DNA of 39,295 nt from CAZOSF01 sp964582415 (GTDB lineage Bacteria > Bacteroidota > Bacteroidia > Flavobacteriales > Flavobacteriaceae), in NCBI GenBank assembly GCA_964582415.1, contig CAZOSF010000014.1:1-39295 (forward strand), in the 5' to 3' direction. The notes beneath the pieces are model-generated. The model saw only the letters and a list, made by a program, of their open reading frames with translations, searched no databases and was not told where the DNA came from. Positions 8,517 through 17,529 of the stretch are shown piece after piece. The position numbers and the translations under genes were made by a program. Position 1 is the first letter of the stretch. Each line of letters begins with the position of its first letter.

Positions 8517-10420
8517 TATCTTACTATGTCGAAATGTAGTTCTGAGTTGTATTTAAGAATATAAAATGCTTGGTTTGTGTATCCCGAAAACAACTTCTTG
8601 TCGTACATAAATTTGTTCTCTAAATACTCCGTTTCACCTTCCATTTCCAATCCGTCGTAAAGGGAATCAGCGTTCGCCAAACGCAGCAATATATCATAGG
8701 TCACATCGAACCCTCTTACAGCATAGCGATTTGGAAAAACACCGTAAATTTCTTTATAACTAATTGGAAAGGCCTGCTTTTCGTCCAAATCGTACGACTT
8801 ACTCACTGACGGGAAAGTGAACTGCAGTTTCGCTAAGTGAACGTTAGAAATATCATCGTATTCGAAATTTTCATTTTTATCGGTTGTGAACAATCGAATC
8901 TGATAGGTTTCTGGCAATCCGTTCAGTATTCCGACAACATTACTTATTGTTATAGGATTGGTTGACTCCAGTATAACCCAATTCTCTGTCTCATTTATCA
9001 ATTTCCCTTGAATATCGGACACAAAAAGGAAACCTTTTTCTCTAGGGGTAAGTACTTTCGCATAAGGTAGTGCTTCAACGACTTTAGCTTTCGAGGAACT
9101 CTTGGCATCCCCGATAATCAATACCTCTTTCCCCCTTGCGGAATCCTTAAGAAACGCTATCATCGCCTCAGCGAGCAACGCTTCGTCCGGCAAGGTTTGT
9201 ACCAAGTTTGAGGTAAGCTTAATGTTACGATTGCTCAATGGAGAAATTACTGGAACATTATCACTTTTAAGAAAGGAGGCTGCACGTTCTACGTTTTTAC
9301 TCACCAGAGGGCCAATTACAGCATCCATCTTGGAGAAATCATTTGAATTTAAGATATGGGACAATTTCGATGAACTACCCTCGGTATCGAATACAGAAAG
9401 GTCGACTGAAATTCCTTTTTCCTTTGCAAATTCTGCTGCCATCAATACTCCGCTGTAGAAATCCAAGGAAATGCGCAAGGTTCTATTGTTTTGTAATAAC
9501 TCCTTATTGACGTCTAGGGAATCTGTGTTTACATGCTGTAGCTGAAAAGGAAGCATGACCGCTATTTTCTTGGTGTCAGGATTGGAGATACTTCCAGATA
9601 AATCGATTTTATTGGCATTGAACTTTAATTGGGAAGCAACCTCCTTGGGGATTTTTATAATCATTCCTTCCTTCAACCCGTCTTTAGCGTAGGGATTCAA
9701 TGCAACAATTTGTTCCTCGGAAAGACCCAATTTTACTTTCAAACGATAAAACCCTTCTTTTGGCTGAACTTCATAAAAATCATACTGATCTTCCTCTATC
9801 GCCGCCGAATCGGTTACCGAATTCATGGGTACCACCAATTGGGTACCTATGGGCAAATTCTCTTCCAAATTTGGATTCAATACTTTCAGATCGGCTATTG
9901 AGATACCATATTTTCGTGCTATCCCATAAAGCGTTTCCTTTGGTTGCACTTCGTGAAGTTGTGTCTTTTGGTTATCCTCAGAAGTTTCCTCTGGATCCTT
10001 TTTTTCAATCACAACTTTTACTTTTTCAAACTTGGGAATTTGAAGTTTGTCACCCTTATCCAGTTTCCTGGAATACAGGAACTTATTATATTTTTTTATA
10101 TCATCGACAGTGACACCATATTTCTTAGCGATACCATACAGGGTTTCTTTGCGTTTCACCTTGTGCGTAACATACCCCACAACTTTCAGTTGATTGTTTG
10201 AAGTAGGTATTATTAGCAGGCTATTTTCACTGATGCCTTTACGAGCATCCGGATTTAAGCGGTAGATTGCCTCTTCAGAAACATTGTATTGTTGTGCTAT
10301 ACTATAAACAGTTTCCCCTTTTTGGACGGTATGACTTTTATAGGTCTCTTGTTCCGAGGCAGCCCAAGCAAAGGATTGGCTGAAGAGAAAGAAACTGAGT
10401 ATGACAAGTAGGTGCTTCAA
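8516..10420 (-). CDS. LysM-repeat protein fused to a periplasmic-binding-protein-like receptor domain
   Basis: 634 aa with a signal peptide ending near residue 20 (SFAWAASE). Four LysM modules follow: residues about 28-71, 82-130, 154-198 and 216-260. The first three show the canonical KGETVYSIAQQYNVS-type pattern and the fourth is degenerate. From about residue 285 to the end there is a type I periplasmic-binding/receptor-ligand-like fold (KKIAVMLPFQLQ, then DAVIGPLVSKNVERAASFL and VPVISPLSNRNI), as in amino-acid ABC transporter binding proteins. No ABC transporter lies nearby, so transport is unlikely; a peptidoglycan-anchored sensor or LpoA-like regulator of cell-wall synthesis is an inference. 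It starts 22 bp after guaA. Confidence 0.9.
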   Translation of the reverse strand: MKHLLVILSFFLFSQSFAWAASEQETYKSHTVQKGETVYSIAQQYNVSEEAIYRLNPDARKGISENSLLIIPTSNNQLKVVGYVTHKVKRKETLYGIAKKYGVTVDDIKKYNKFLYSRKLDKGDKLQIPKFEKVKVVIEKKDPEETSEDNQKTQLHEVQPKETLYGIARKYGISIADLKVLNPNLEENLPIGTQLVVPMNSVTDSAAIEEDQYDFYEVQPKEGFYRLKVKLGLSEEQIVALNPYAKDGLKEGMIIKIPKEVASQLKFNANKIDLSGSISNPDTKKIAVMLPFQLQHVNTDSLDVNKELLQNNRTLRISLDFYSGVLMAAEFAKEKGISVDLSVFDTEGSSSKLSHILNSNDFSKMDAVIGPLVSKNVERAASFLKSDNVPVISPLSNRNIKLTSNLVQTLPDEALLAEAMIAFLKDSARGKEVLIIGDAKSSSKAKVVEALPYAKVLTPREKGFLFVSDIQGKLINETENWVILESTNPITISNVVGILNGLPETYQIRLFTTDKNENFEYDDISNVHLAKLQFTFPSVSKSYDLDEKQAFPISYKEIYGVFPNRYAVRGFDVTYDILLRLANADSLYDGLEMEGETEYLENKFMYDKKLFSGYTNQAFYILKYNSELHFDIVR

Positions 10421-10442
10421 ATAGTTTGGTTTTATTCGGTTT

Positions 10443-11972
10443 TTATTCCCATTCTATGGTCGCAGGCGGTTTGGAACTGATATCGTATACCACTCTATTA
10501 ACGCCTTTCACCCGATTTATTATATAATTTGAGGTTTCCTGAAGGAATTCATACGGTAAATTTACCCAATCGGCCGTCATTCCATCGGTACTTTCCACGG
10601 CCCGCAACGCCACTACTCGTTCATAGGTTCTTTCATCCCCCATAACCCCAACACTCTGAACCGGAAGCAAAATAGCTCCAGCTTGCCATACATGGTCGTA
10701 TAGTTTCCATTTTTTCAATCCTTCAATAAATACATGATCTACCTCTTGAAGGATACGCACTTTCTCCTCGGTAATGTCTCCAAGAATTCGAATCGCCAAG
10801 CCTGGACCTGGAAAAGGATGCCTTCCCAAAAGTTCGGGATCGATTCCCAATTCGGCACCGACCCTACGCACTTCATCTTTAAACAACATACGGAGAGGCT
10901 CCACCACCTTCAATTTCATAAAGTCTGGCAATCCTCCCACATTGTGATGGGATTTGATGGTTACCGAAGGTCCATTCACGGATACGCTTTCAATAACGTC
11001 CGGATAAATAGTTCCTTGTGCCAGCCAGTCTACATTTTCTACCAAATGCGCTTCATCATCAAACACTTCAATAAACACACGACCGATGGCCTTACGTTTT
11101 TCTTCCGGATCACTGATCCCTTCCAATGCTTTCAAGAAACGTGCCGAAGCGTCTACCCCCTTCACATTCAATCCCATATGCTTGTATTGATCCAATACAT
11201 TCTGGAATTCATTCTTTCGTAAAAGTCCGTTGTTTACGAAGATACAATAGAGGTTTTTACCGATGGCTCTATTCAACAGAACGGCAGCCACAGTAGAATC
11301 CACTCCACCACTCAATCCAAGAACGACCTTATCGCCTTTCAGCTTCGTTTTTAAATCATGTACCGTCGTATCCACAAATGCCGCCGGTGTCCAAGTAGGT
11401 TTGATTCCCGCGATATTGATCAAGAAATTCTCCAACAACTGCTTCCCATGCGTACTGTGATATACTTCTGGGTGGAATTGGATAGCGTAGGTTTGTTCAC
11501 CATCGAATTGATAGGCCGCATTTGCCACATCGTCGGTACTTGCCAAACGATGCGCATTTTCAGGAAGATGGGCAATCGTATCGCTGTGACTCATCCAAAC
11601 TTGGGTTCCCTCTGGAATGCCCATAAAAAGGGAGCAGCCTTTGTTAATCGTATTCAACTTAGCCCTTCCATATTCTCGAATGTTGGAGGGTTCCACACTT
11701 CCCCCATTAAAGTGGGCCAGGTACTGGGCACCATAGCAAACGCCCAATAAGGGAAGCTTTCCTTTGATATTCGAGAGGTCGGGATGCGGGGCATCTTCCG
11801 CGCGAACTGAGAATGGACTTCCGGATAAAATTACTGCTTTGTAAGAGGATAAATCTTCTGGAACCTTGTGATACGGATGGATTTCGCAGTATATATTCAA
11901 TTCACGAACCCTTCTTGCGATAAGCTGGGTGTACTGCGAACCAAAATCGAGAATGAGGACGTTGTTTTGCAT
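10443..11972 (-). CDS. guaA: GMP synthase (glutamine-hydrolysing)
   Basis: GuaA aminates XMP to GMP. The 509-aa protein has an N-terminal class I glutaminase with C79 in LLGVCYGAQ and H167/E169 in QFHPEVYHS. The ATP pyrophosphatase domain has SGGVDS at 221-226, and the C-terminal dimerisation domain ends in the expected KPPATIEWE. The ATG at 11972 (MQNNVLILDFGSQ) matches homologues; an in-frame ATG at 11978 adds only two residues. A promoter ends only about 4 bp before this ATG, so the mRNA may be nearly leaderless. The LysM fusion gene follows after 22 bp. Confidence 0.98.
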   Translation of the reverse strand: MQNNVLILDFGSQYTQLIARRVRELNIYCEIHPYHKVPEDLSSYKAVILSGSPFSVRAEDAPHPDLSNIKGKLPLLGVCYGAQYLAHFNGGSVEPSNIREYGRAKLNTINKGCSLFMGIPEGTQVWMSHSDTIAHLPENAHRLASTDDVANAAYQFDGEQTYAIQFHPEVYHSTHGKQLLENFLINIAGIKPTWTPAAFVDTTVHDLKTKLKGDKVVLGLSGGVDSTVAAVLLNRAIGKNLYCIFVNNGLLRKNEFQNVLDQYKHMGLNVKGVDASARFLKALEGISDPEEKRKAIGRVFIEVFDDEAHLVENVDWLAQGTIYPDVIESVSVNGPSVTIKSHHNVGGLPDFMKLKVVEPLRMLFKDEVRRVGAELGIDPELLGRHPFPGPGLAIRILGDITEEKVRILQEVDHVFIEGLKKWKLYDHVWQAGAILLPVQSVGVMGDERTYERVVALRAVESTDGMTADWVNLPYEFLQETSNYIINRVKGVNRVVYDISSKPPATIEWE

Positions 11973-11975
11973 GGG

Positions 11976-12007
11976 CAAAAATAGTTTCTTTTTTAGGTTC
12001 AGGTCAA
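11976..12007 (-). promoter_or_regulatory. Housekeeping-type promoter of guaA (TTG-N21-TATTTTTG)
   Basis: On the minus strand, TTG at 12007-12005 and TATTTTTG at 11983-11976 are separated by 21 nt; the -7 box is a perfect consensus match. The predicted transcription start falls at about 11970-11973, on top of the guaA ATG at 11972. Confidence 0.6.
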
Positions 12008-12026
12008 CTAAACCCTTAATTTTTTC

Positions 12027-13628
12027 TTAGGAGATTTCGAGTATTGTAAAATCCGGATGCAACGGATCTAATTCGTTTTTTAGTACCCTGAGCAGCTCCT
12101 CTCCATATTCCAGATACCATTCTGAAAAGTTATGTACACGTTCCTGCAAACTACTCTTAGGGAACAACTCGGTTTGTATTGCCGATAGTCGTTCCAATAC
12201 ATCCACCAACTTCCGTTTCTGTGCTTTTAATAATCGTTTCTCGAGGTGATCCAAGCCGTTAAGCTGCTTCTTTTCTTGGGCCGCTACTGCCCCTAAAAAG
12301 GAAGCATCGGTTTGCACTGCAAGGGTATATAAATCCTCGAACTGCCGCTGTAGGAAAGACTTCTGCTCACTGAAATCGATTTGAATTTCCGATACCTTTT
12401 TGGTGTACCAGGTTTTCAATTCATGAGGCTTTAAGAAGAGTTTCTCAACCGGCACCTCCATTTTGTCTATTTTTTCCTTCACCTTTTCCGGTATAAGCAG
12501 CACTGAATTCCGAAGCAACAGCATAGGAAAAGGCACCTGTACCGATGCGAAATAATCCTTCAACTGAAACCAATAGGCCAACTCACCCCCGCCACCGATA
12601 TAACAAAGGTTGGGTAACAGTATTTCTTGATATAGGGGACGAAGCAAGGCATTGGGAGAAAATCGTTCGGGATGGGTATCCACGATTTCAAATAATTCTT
12701 CCTGGGAAAATACTTTTTCGGTGCCGTTGACATAGAATTTGTGATGGCGTTCGATAATACGTTCACGAATACCCTCTTCGATATAAAATAAATTGATCTC
12801 TCGCGGAAAAACCTGTTGTGGATAGCCTGCCTTCTGAAGACGAGAAGTGGTTTCCGTTATTTCTTGATGGGAGGCTCCCCCAGACAATTCCCGCTTCACA
12901 ATCGGTACAAACGCTTTCTTTAACTGAGGATCATCTCCATCCACGATCACCAATCCGTATTCCTGAAACAATTCATTACCAAGATACCGGGTTGCATCAG
13001 CGAGATTTTCGTGCTTCAAATAAGAGGCTTCGAACAATTGAAGCAACTTTTGGGCATTCTCACTTTTTCCCCATTCTACCTTTAAGGTAGCTAGCACTTC
13101 CTCTAATCCATTGGTCGAAAGCCGTCCAACCGGACCGCCACTCGCTCTCTCCCAATTTACCTTCTTACCATGAAAATTAAAATAATTGATTTCCTCAAAA
13201 TCATGATCCTCTGTCGCCATCCAGTATACGGGAACAAAGTGATAGTCTGAATACGCTCGACTAAGCGCTTCGCAGAGGTTGATAGTAGAATAAATCTTGT
13301 ACAGAAAATACAAAGGCCCGGTGAAGAGATTTAACTGGTGGCCCGTAGTAATGGTAAAAGTATTTCTATCTCTTAGAGATTCAATATTTTCTAAAGTAGC
13401 ATTAGAAGTTTCACAACAACGATACTGATGCCGTAACTGGCGAACCAAAAGATCTCGGGATGCTGCATCAAATTGCGCTCCTTTCTCTTCTAATTGCGCT
13501 TTGAAATTCTCAAGGCTGGGATACCGATGGAAAAAGGGGCGTGGTGCACTGGCACCTCCCACATAGTCGCACATCAGCTTTGAAAAAGAATGGGTCTCAG
13601 GTATGGGAAGTAGTTGTTTGGCCGTCAT
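12027..13628 (-). CDS. bshC: Bacillithiol biosynthesis cysteine-adding enzyme BshC
   Basis: BshC ligates cysteine to glucosaminyl-malate, the last step in making bacillithiol, the low-molecular-weight thiol used by many Firmicutes and Bacteroidota. The 533-aa length is normal. Recognisable blocks include FTITTGHQLNLFTGPLYFLYK, then VYWMATEDHDFEEINYF (nucleotidyl-transferase-like core with HDFxE), LPNLCYIGGGGELAYWFQLK and a coiled-coil C-terminal third. It sits 54 bp upstream of guaA, which has its own promoter, and is divergent from the M14 peptidase gene. Confidence 0.95.
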   Translation of the reverse strand: MTAKQLLPIPETHSFSKLMCDYVGGASAPRPFFHRYPSLENFKAQLEEKGAQFDAASRDLLVRQLRHQYRCCETSNATLENIESLRDRNTFTITTGHQLNLFTGPLYFLYKIYSTINLCEALSRAYSDYHFVPVYWMATEDHDFEEINYFNFHGKKVNWERASGGPVGRLSTNGLEEVLATLKVEWGKSENAQKLLQLFEASYLKHENLADATRYLGNELFQEYGLVIVDGDDPQLKKAFVPIVKRELSGGASHQEITETTSRLQKAGYPQQVFPREINLFYIEEGIRERIIERHHKFYVNGTEKVFSQEELFEIVDTHPERFSPNALLRPLYQEILLPNLCYIGGGGELAYWFQLKDYFASVQVPFPMLLLRNSVLLIPEKVKEKIDKMEVPVEKLFLKPHELKTWYTKKVSEIQIDFSEQKSFLQRQFEDLYTLAVQTDASFLGAVAAQEKKQLNGLDHLEKRLLKAQKRKLVDVLERLSAIQTELFPKSSLQERVHNFSEWYLEYGEELLRVLKNELDPLHPDFTILEIS

Positions 13629-13648
13629 CGATGGTTGAAAAAACTACA

Positions 13649-13656
13649 CAAAAATA
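13649..13656 (-). promoter_or_regulatory. Candidate -7 box for bshC
   Basis: TATTTTTG on the minus strand is an exact TAnnTTTG match, 20 bp before the bshC ATG. The -33 region has only a weak TTTA match. Confidence 0.4.
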
Positions 13657-13719
13657 CATAGTTTCCTTTTTTAGTTCTCTAAAGTTACGTTAATGTTAAA
13701 AAGTGAAGTGGGCTTTTTC

Positions 13720-13727
13720 TATCTTTA
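13720..13727 (+). promoter_or_regulatory. Candidate -7 box for the M14 peptidase gene
   Basis: TATCTTTA on the plus strand matches seven of eight positions of TAnnTTTG and lies 21 bp before the ATG at 13749. No clear -33 TTG is seen. Confidence 0.35.
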
Positions 13728-13748
13728 GCCACCTTATAACAATACCCG

Positions 13749-16235
13749 ATGAAAAAAATCCTCTTTCCCATTCTTTTCTTGTTCACCACCCTCGTTGTGG
13801 GGCAGGTTTCCTCACCATCCGAATTCCTTGGATATGAAATAGGCACCGTTTTTTCTAGACACGCCGATGTGGTGCGCTACTTCGAACACGTAGCCTCCCA
13901 GTCGGATTGGGTAACGTATCATGAGTACGGGAGAACCAACGAGCGACGGCCCCTTACTTATGCCATTGTATCAACGCCGGCAAATCTCTCCAAAATCGAA
14001 GAAATACGAACCAACAATCTTAAACAAGCAGGTATTTTACCAGGGGATGCTAGTCCTGAGGTTGCCATTGTATGGTTGAGCTATAATGTACATGGAAATG
14101 AGGCTTCTTCCTTGGAAGCCGCCATGGTTACCTTGTACGAATTGATCACCACGAAAAAGTCATGGTTGGAGAATACGGTGGTCATTATCGATCCCTGCAT
14201 CAATCCCGATGGTCGGGATCGCTATGCCAATTGGTATAATCAAGTTAAAGCAACGCCTTACAATCCGTCCCAACTTGCTGCAGAACACAGTGAACCTTGG
14301 CCGGGGGGAAGACCCAATCACTACCTATTCGACTTGAACCGGGATTGGGCATGGGCTACCCAAGTGGAAAGTCAGCAACGCTTAACCATTTACAACAAAT
14401 GGCTTCCTCATATTCATGTCGACTTTCATGAGCAAGGGATCAACGAACCTTATTATTTTGCGCCGGCCGCAGAGCCTTATCATGAAGTGATAACTCCTTG
14501 GCAAAGAGACTTCCAAGTTCAAATAGGAAAGAATCACGCGAAATATTTTGACAGGGAAGGATGGTTGTTTTTTACCAGACAGTCATTCGATTTATTGTAC
14601 CCTAGTTATGGGGATACTTATCCCACCTACTTGGGAGCTATTGGAATGACCTATGAGCAGGCAGGGCATGGTCGGGCGGGACTTGGTATTAACACCGACG
14701 AGGGGTATGAGCTAACACTGAAAGATCGTGTGGCTCACCACACCACCACTGGATTATCTACAGTGGAAATCTCCTCGATGAATGCCAAGAAACTAAACCA
14801 AGAGTTCAAGAAGTTTTTCCATACAGGAGATTTGAAATACAAAAGCTATATTCTGAAAGGGAATCAAGATAATATCGACGCCTTGACCAAGCTATTGGAT
14901 CGACATGAAATAAAGTATGGATTTTCGACTGGCGGAACGGTTGTTGGACATAGCTTCCAGGAAAACAAAGCAGCCAAAATGGATGCCCAGGGAGCCTTGG
15001 TGGTTAGCACCAATCAACCCAAAGGGAAAATGGTGAAGGTACTTTTCGAACAAGATGCAAAGTTAACAGAGCCGCTGACCTATGATATCACAGCATGGAG
15101 CATCCCCTATGCCTACGGATTGGAATGTATTGCATCCACTGCTTTGGTGAATGCCACAGGAAGCAATCCACACATGAGGACAATCAATCAGGTAGCTCCT
15201 AGGGAATCTTTGGCAGGTTATATCGTTTCTTGGAACAGCATGTATGATGCCGCATTTTTAGCCGAACTTTTGACATCGGACATCAAGGTTCGGTTTAGTG
15301 AAAAACCCCTAAAAATAAACGGACAGTCGTTCGATCAAGGCAGCTTGATCATCACCAAAAGCGATAATAGAAATCGAAACGATTTTACTGAGGTTGTAAC
15401 AAAAATCGCTAACCAGCACGGGCGAACTTTGTATGCCTCCGCGACTTCATTTAGCGATAATGGAACCGATTTCGGTTCCTACGACGTAAAGATTATCAAT
15501 AAAAACCGCATTGCTGTTTTACGTGGTAAAGGAGTGTCTTCCTTAAGTTATGGAACCATCTGGCATTTTATGGAATCTCAATTGAAATACCCTATTACTT
15601 CTATCGATACCGACGATTTTTCTGTCGACATACTCGACAAGATCGACGTATTAGTATTGCCCAGTGGTTGGTACAACAGGTTATTCAATGATTCTGTTTT
15701 GAATGATCTAAAAGGTTGGATTCGTGATGGTGGAAAGGTTGTTGCCATCGATAATGCCCTACGCACCTTTGAAGGTAAGGATGGTTTCGATTTGAAAAAG
15801 AACGACAAAAAAGAAGAGGAAGGAGCGGAAAAAGGAAACCTCATCCCTTACGGACAAAGAGAGCGCCATAGTGTAAAAGACTTTATCACCGGAAGTATTT
15901 ACAAGGTAACCTTAGATCCTACGCACCCTATGGCCTTTGGTTATGATGACACTTATTTCAGTCTGAAACTCGGGAATGATTCTTATCAATTATTGGAAAA
16001 AGGATATAATGTGGGGTATATAAACGGGGATGCCGTTAGTGTTTCTGGATTCTCAGGTGCCGACGCAAAAGCAGGATTGAAAAACTCCCTTGTTTTTGGA
16101 GAGGCAAGAATGGGCGAAGGAAGTATTGTTTATTTTGTGGATGACGTCCTCTTCCGATCCTTTTGGGAAAATGGAAAGCTATTTTTCGTCAACAGCCTAT
16201 TTTTGGTTAATTCGAACGTTTGGATGTTGGATTGA
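13749..16235 (+). CDS. Secreted M14 family zinc metallopeptidase (carboxypeptidase-like)
   Basis: 828 aa with a signal peptide (MKKILFPILFLFTTLVVG). The N-terminal third is an M14 carboxypeptidase domain. Zinc ligands H115 and E118 lie in NVHGNEAS, the substrate-binding NPDGRDR is near 152-158, a His-rich segment HIHVDFHEQG (221-230) holds the third zinc ligand, and the catalytic Glu is E303 in MTYEQAG. The remaining 500 residues contain a class I glutaminase-like fold (around residues 595-690, IAVLRGKG to VLVLPSGWYN) of the kind attached to M14 proteins in Bacteroidota. No type IX sorting domain is visible at the C-terminus. Substrate unknown. A strong hairpin terminator follows 17 bp after the stop. 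Confidence 0.93.
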   Translation: MKKILFPILFLFTTLVVGQVSSPSEFLGYEIGTVFSRHADVVRYFEHVASQSDWVTYHEYGRTNERRPLTYAIVSTPANLSKIEEIRTNNLKQAGILPGDASPEVAIVWLSYNVHGNEASSLEAAMVTLYELITTKKSWLENTVVIIDPCINPDGRDRYANWYNQVKATPYNPSQLAAEHSEPWPGGRPNHYLFDLNRDWAWATQVESQQRLTIYNKWLPHIHVDFHEQGINEPYYFAPAAEPYHEVITPWQRDFQVQIGKNHAKYFDREGWLFFTRQSFDLLYPSYGDTYPTYLGAIGMTYEQAGHGRAGLGINTDEGYELTLKDRVAHHTTTGLSTVEISSMNAKKLNQEFKKFFHTGDLKYKSYILKGNQDNIDALTKLLDRHEIKYGFSTGGTVVGHSFQENKAAKMDAQGALVVSTNQPKGKMVKVLFEQDAKLTEPLTYDITAWSIPYAYGLECIASTALVNATGSNPHMRTINQVAPRESLAGYIVSWNSMYDAAFLAELLTSDIKVRFSEKPLKINGQSFDQGSLIITKSDNRNRNDFTEVVTKIANQHGRTLYASATSFSDNGTDFGSYDVKIINKNRIAVLRGKGVSSLSYGTIWHFMESQLKYPITSIDTDDFSVDILDKIDVLVLPSGWYNRLFNDSVLNDLKGWIRDGGKVVAIDNALRTFEGKDGFDLKKNDKKEEEGAEKGNLIPYGQRERHSVKDFITGSIYKVTLDPTHPMAFGYDDTYFSLKLGNDSYQLLEKGYNVGYINGDAVSVSGFSGADAKAGLKNSLVFGEARMGEGSIVYFVDDVLFRSFWENGKLFFVNSLFLVNSNVWMLD

Positions 16236-16251
16236 TTCTTTTTGGAAAAGC

Positions 16252-16287
16252 AAAAAGCCAAGTGGATGTCCCGTCCCTTGGCTTTTC
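16252..16287. terminator. Bidirectional intrinsic terminator
   Basis: A perfect 10-bp stem AAAAGCCAAG / CTTGGCTTTT (16253-16262 with 16277-16286) has a 14-nt loop. The A- and T-rich flanks make it work in both directions. On the plus strand it ends the M14 gene; on the minus strand it is followed by a T run and would end the small unit that starts at 16587. Confidence 0.8.
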
Positions 16288-16368
16288 AACAAACTACATT
16301 TCACAGACTACTCCCCTGTAGTAAATGAAACTTCTATTAACAACTTTTACAAAGTAGTTTTCCCGATA

Positions 16369-16515
16369 TCAAATTGTTTTGGCTATTTCAGGGGTAACAA
16401 TTATAGAATCTACCTCAAAGTACTTTTCAGATTTTACGGTGCTATGCAACCACTCCAAAAAGTTTTCCGATTTCCGTTGAAACGGATAATTCAATGCTCT
16501 TTCCATATCTAACAT
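16369..16515 (-). CDS. Candidate 48-aa small protein, unknown
   Basis: An ORF of 48 codons, MLDMERALNYPFQRKSENFL and onward, ending ...TPEIAKTI with TGA. It is too short for usual gene calls, but it lies 36 bp downstream of a near-perfect promoter on the same strand, and a terminator follows about 80 bp after its stop. After the TGA the same frame stays open for another 24 codons, so a truncated older gene or a recoded product cannot be excluded. I do not recognise the protein. Alternatively the transcript is a structured small RNA: the segment between stop and terminator folds into a hairpin (ACTAC-AGGGGA-GTAGT). Confidence 0.35.
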   Translation of the reverse strand: MLDMERALNYPFQRKSENFLEWLHSTVKSEKYFEVDSIIVTPEIAKTI

Positions 16516-16555
16516 TTTACTGCAGAAGTAGGTTTTTTAGAGCTAGGGCATGAAT

Positions 16556-16587
16556 CAAAACTAGCTCAAAAGCAGTAGCTTAGCAAA
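16556..16587 (-). promoter_or_regulatory. Strong housekeeping-type promoter, TTTG-N20-TAGTTTTG
   Basis: On the minus strand, TTTG (16587-16584), a 20-nt spacer and TAGTTTTG (16563-16556) match the Bacteroidota consensus at every defined position. No annotated gene lies downstream; the only candidate is the 48-aa ORF at 16369-16515. The interval from here to 16740 otherwise shows no coding signal. Confidence 0.6.
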
Positions 16588-16727
16588 TTTTTAACAGTAT
16601 TTTTCCTACATTCAATGTTTTTCCGATAAAACTTCGGTGTACTCTATATTTTGAGCGATAAAAGGACGCTTTTACCTCCCTGAAATTTGTTTGCCCTTTC
16701 CCTTTATCGTTTTCCTTTCAATTGTTT

Positions 16728-16735
16728 TATTTTTG
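16728..16735 (+). promoter_or_regulatory. Possible -7 box just before the TPR lipoprotein start
   Basis: TATTTTTG is an exact -7 consensus match ending 5 bp before the ATG at 16741, which would give a leaderless mRNA. No -33 TTG lies at a usable distance and the area is T-rich, so chance is possible. Confidence 0.25.
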
Positions 16736-16740
16736 AATCC

Positions 16741-17529
16741 ATGAAAAATATCCTCTCCCTTTTAATTGTAATGAGTTTGATTTCTTGTAATTCCAAAAAG
16801 GAGTCTACAGAACCTACTTCTATTAGATCCTTTCAAGCGGTAAGCGCATTAGGTGATACGCTTTGGTCTACGGCTACAGATGATGGATTGCTGGAAAAAT
16901 ATGAAGCAAAAAAGGAAACCTATGAAAAGTTTCCAGACAGTTTGGATGCTCTTATTTGGTACGGTCGTTTTGCAGCATATAGCGGTGATTATCGAAAGGC
17001 TATTGGAATATACACGAAGGGGTTGGAAACGTTTGATGAAAAAGCCCGTTTGTTGCGACATCGCGGACATCGATACATTACCCTACGAGCATTTGATAAG
17101 GCCATCGCAGATCTATCATTGGCAGCTGATCTCATTGAAGGAAAAGCCAATAAAATTGAAGAAGACGGAATGCCCAANNNNNNNNNNNNNNNNNNNNNNN
17201 NNNNNNNNNNNNNNNNNNNNNNNNNNNNNNNNNNNNNNNNNNNNNNNNNNNNNNNNNNNNNNNNNNNNNNNNNNNNNAACAAGGCATATCACAAAGCCTG
17301 TTTGTTCTATAAGGGAGAATTATCACAAAATGATCTCTATAATCCCGATGCTGAAGGGACTCCAGATAATTCGGCTCTGGCGTATGCTGTTGGGAATTAT
17401 ATCCTCTACAATGGAAATCCAACGAAAGGGCGAGAGATTTTCGAAAAAATTATTTCCGGCACCGATTGGGCCTCTTTTGGATACATCGCAGCCGAAGTGG
17501 ATTTAGCAAAACCCTATACCAGCCGTTAG
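16741..17529 (+). CDS. Tetratricopeptide-repeat lipoprotein, interrupted by an assembly gap
   Basis: The start MKNILSLLIVMSLISCNSKK has a lipobox with C16, so the product should be a lipoprotein. Three TPR-like helix pairs are seen before the gap (DALIWYGRFAAYSGDYRKAI; KARLLRHRGHRYITLRAFDK; later AIADLSLAADL). After the gap comes more TPR-like sequence (ALAYAVGNYILYNGNPTKGR). 145 codons precede the gap and 83 plus a stop follow it. A 100-N gap of unknown true size breaks residues after EEDGMP. For one intact frame the missing length must be 1 modulo 3. An in-frame ATG at 16687 is less likely because the lipoprotein signal begins at 16741. The stop overlaps the convergent glycosyltransferase stop (TTAG). 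Confidence 0.8.
   Translation: MKNILSLLIVMSLISCNSKKESTEPTSIRSFQAVSALGDTLWSTATDDGLLEKYEAKKETYEKFPDSLDALIWYGRFAAYSGDYRKAIGIYTKGLETFDEKARLLRHRGHRYITLRAFDKAIADLSLAADLIEGKANKIEEDGMPXXXXXXXXXXXXXXXXXXXXXXXXXXXXXXXXXXNKAYHKACLFYKGELSQNDLYNPDAEGTPDNSALAYAVGNYILYNGNPTKGREIFEKIISGTDWASFGYIAAEVDLAKPYTSR
17178..17277. other. Assembly gap (100 N)
   Basis: Exactly 100 N, a conventional placeholder, inside the TPR lipoprotein gene. True length unknown. Confidence 0.99.
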
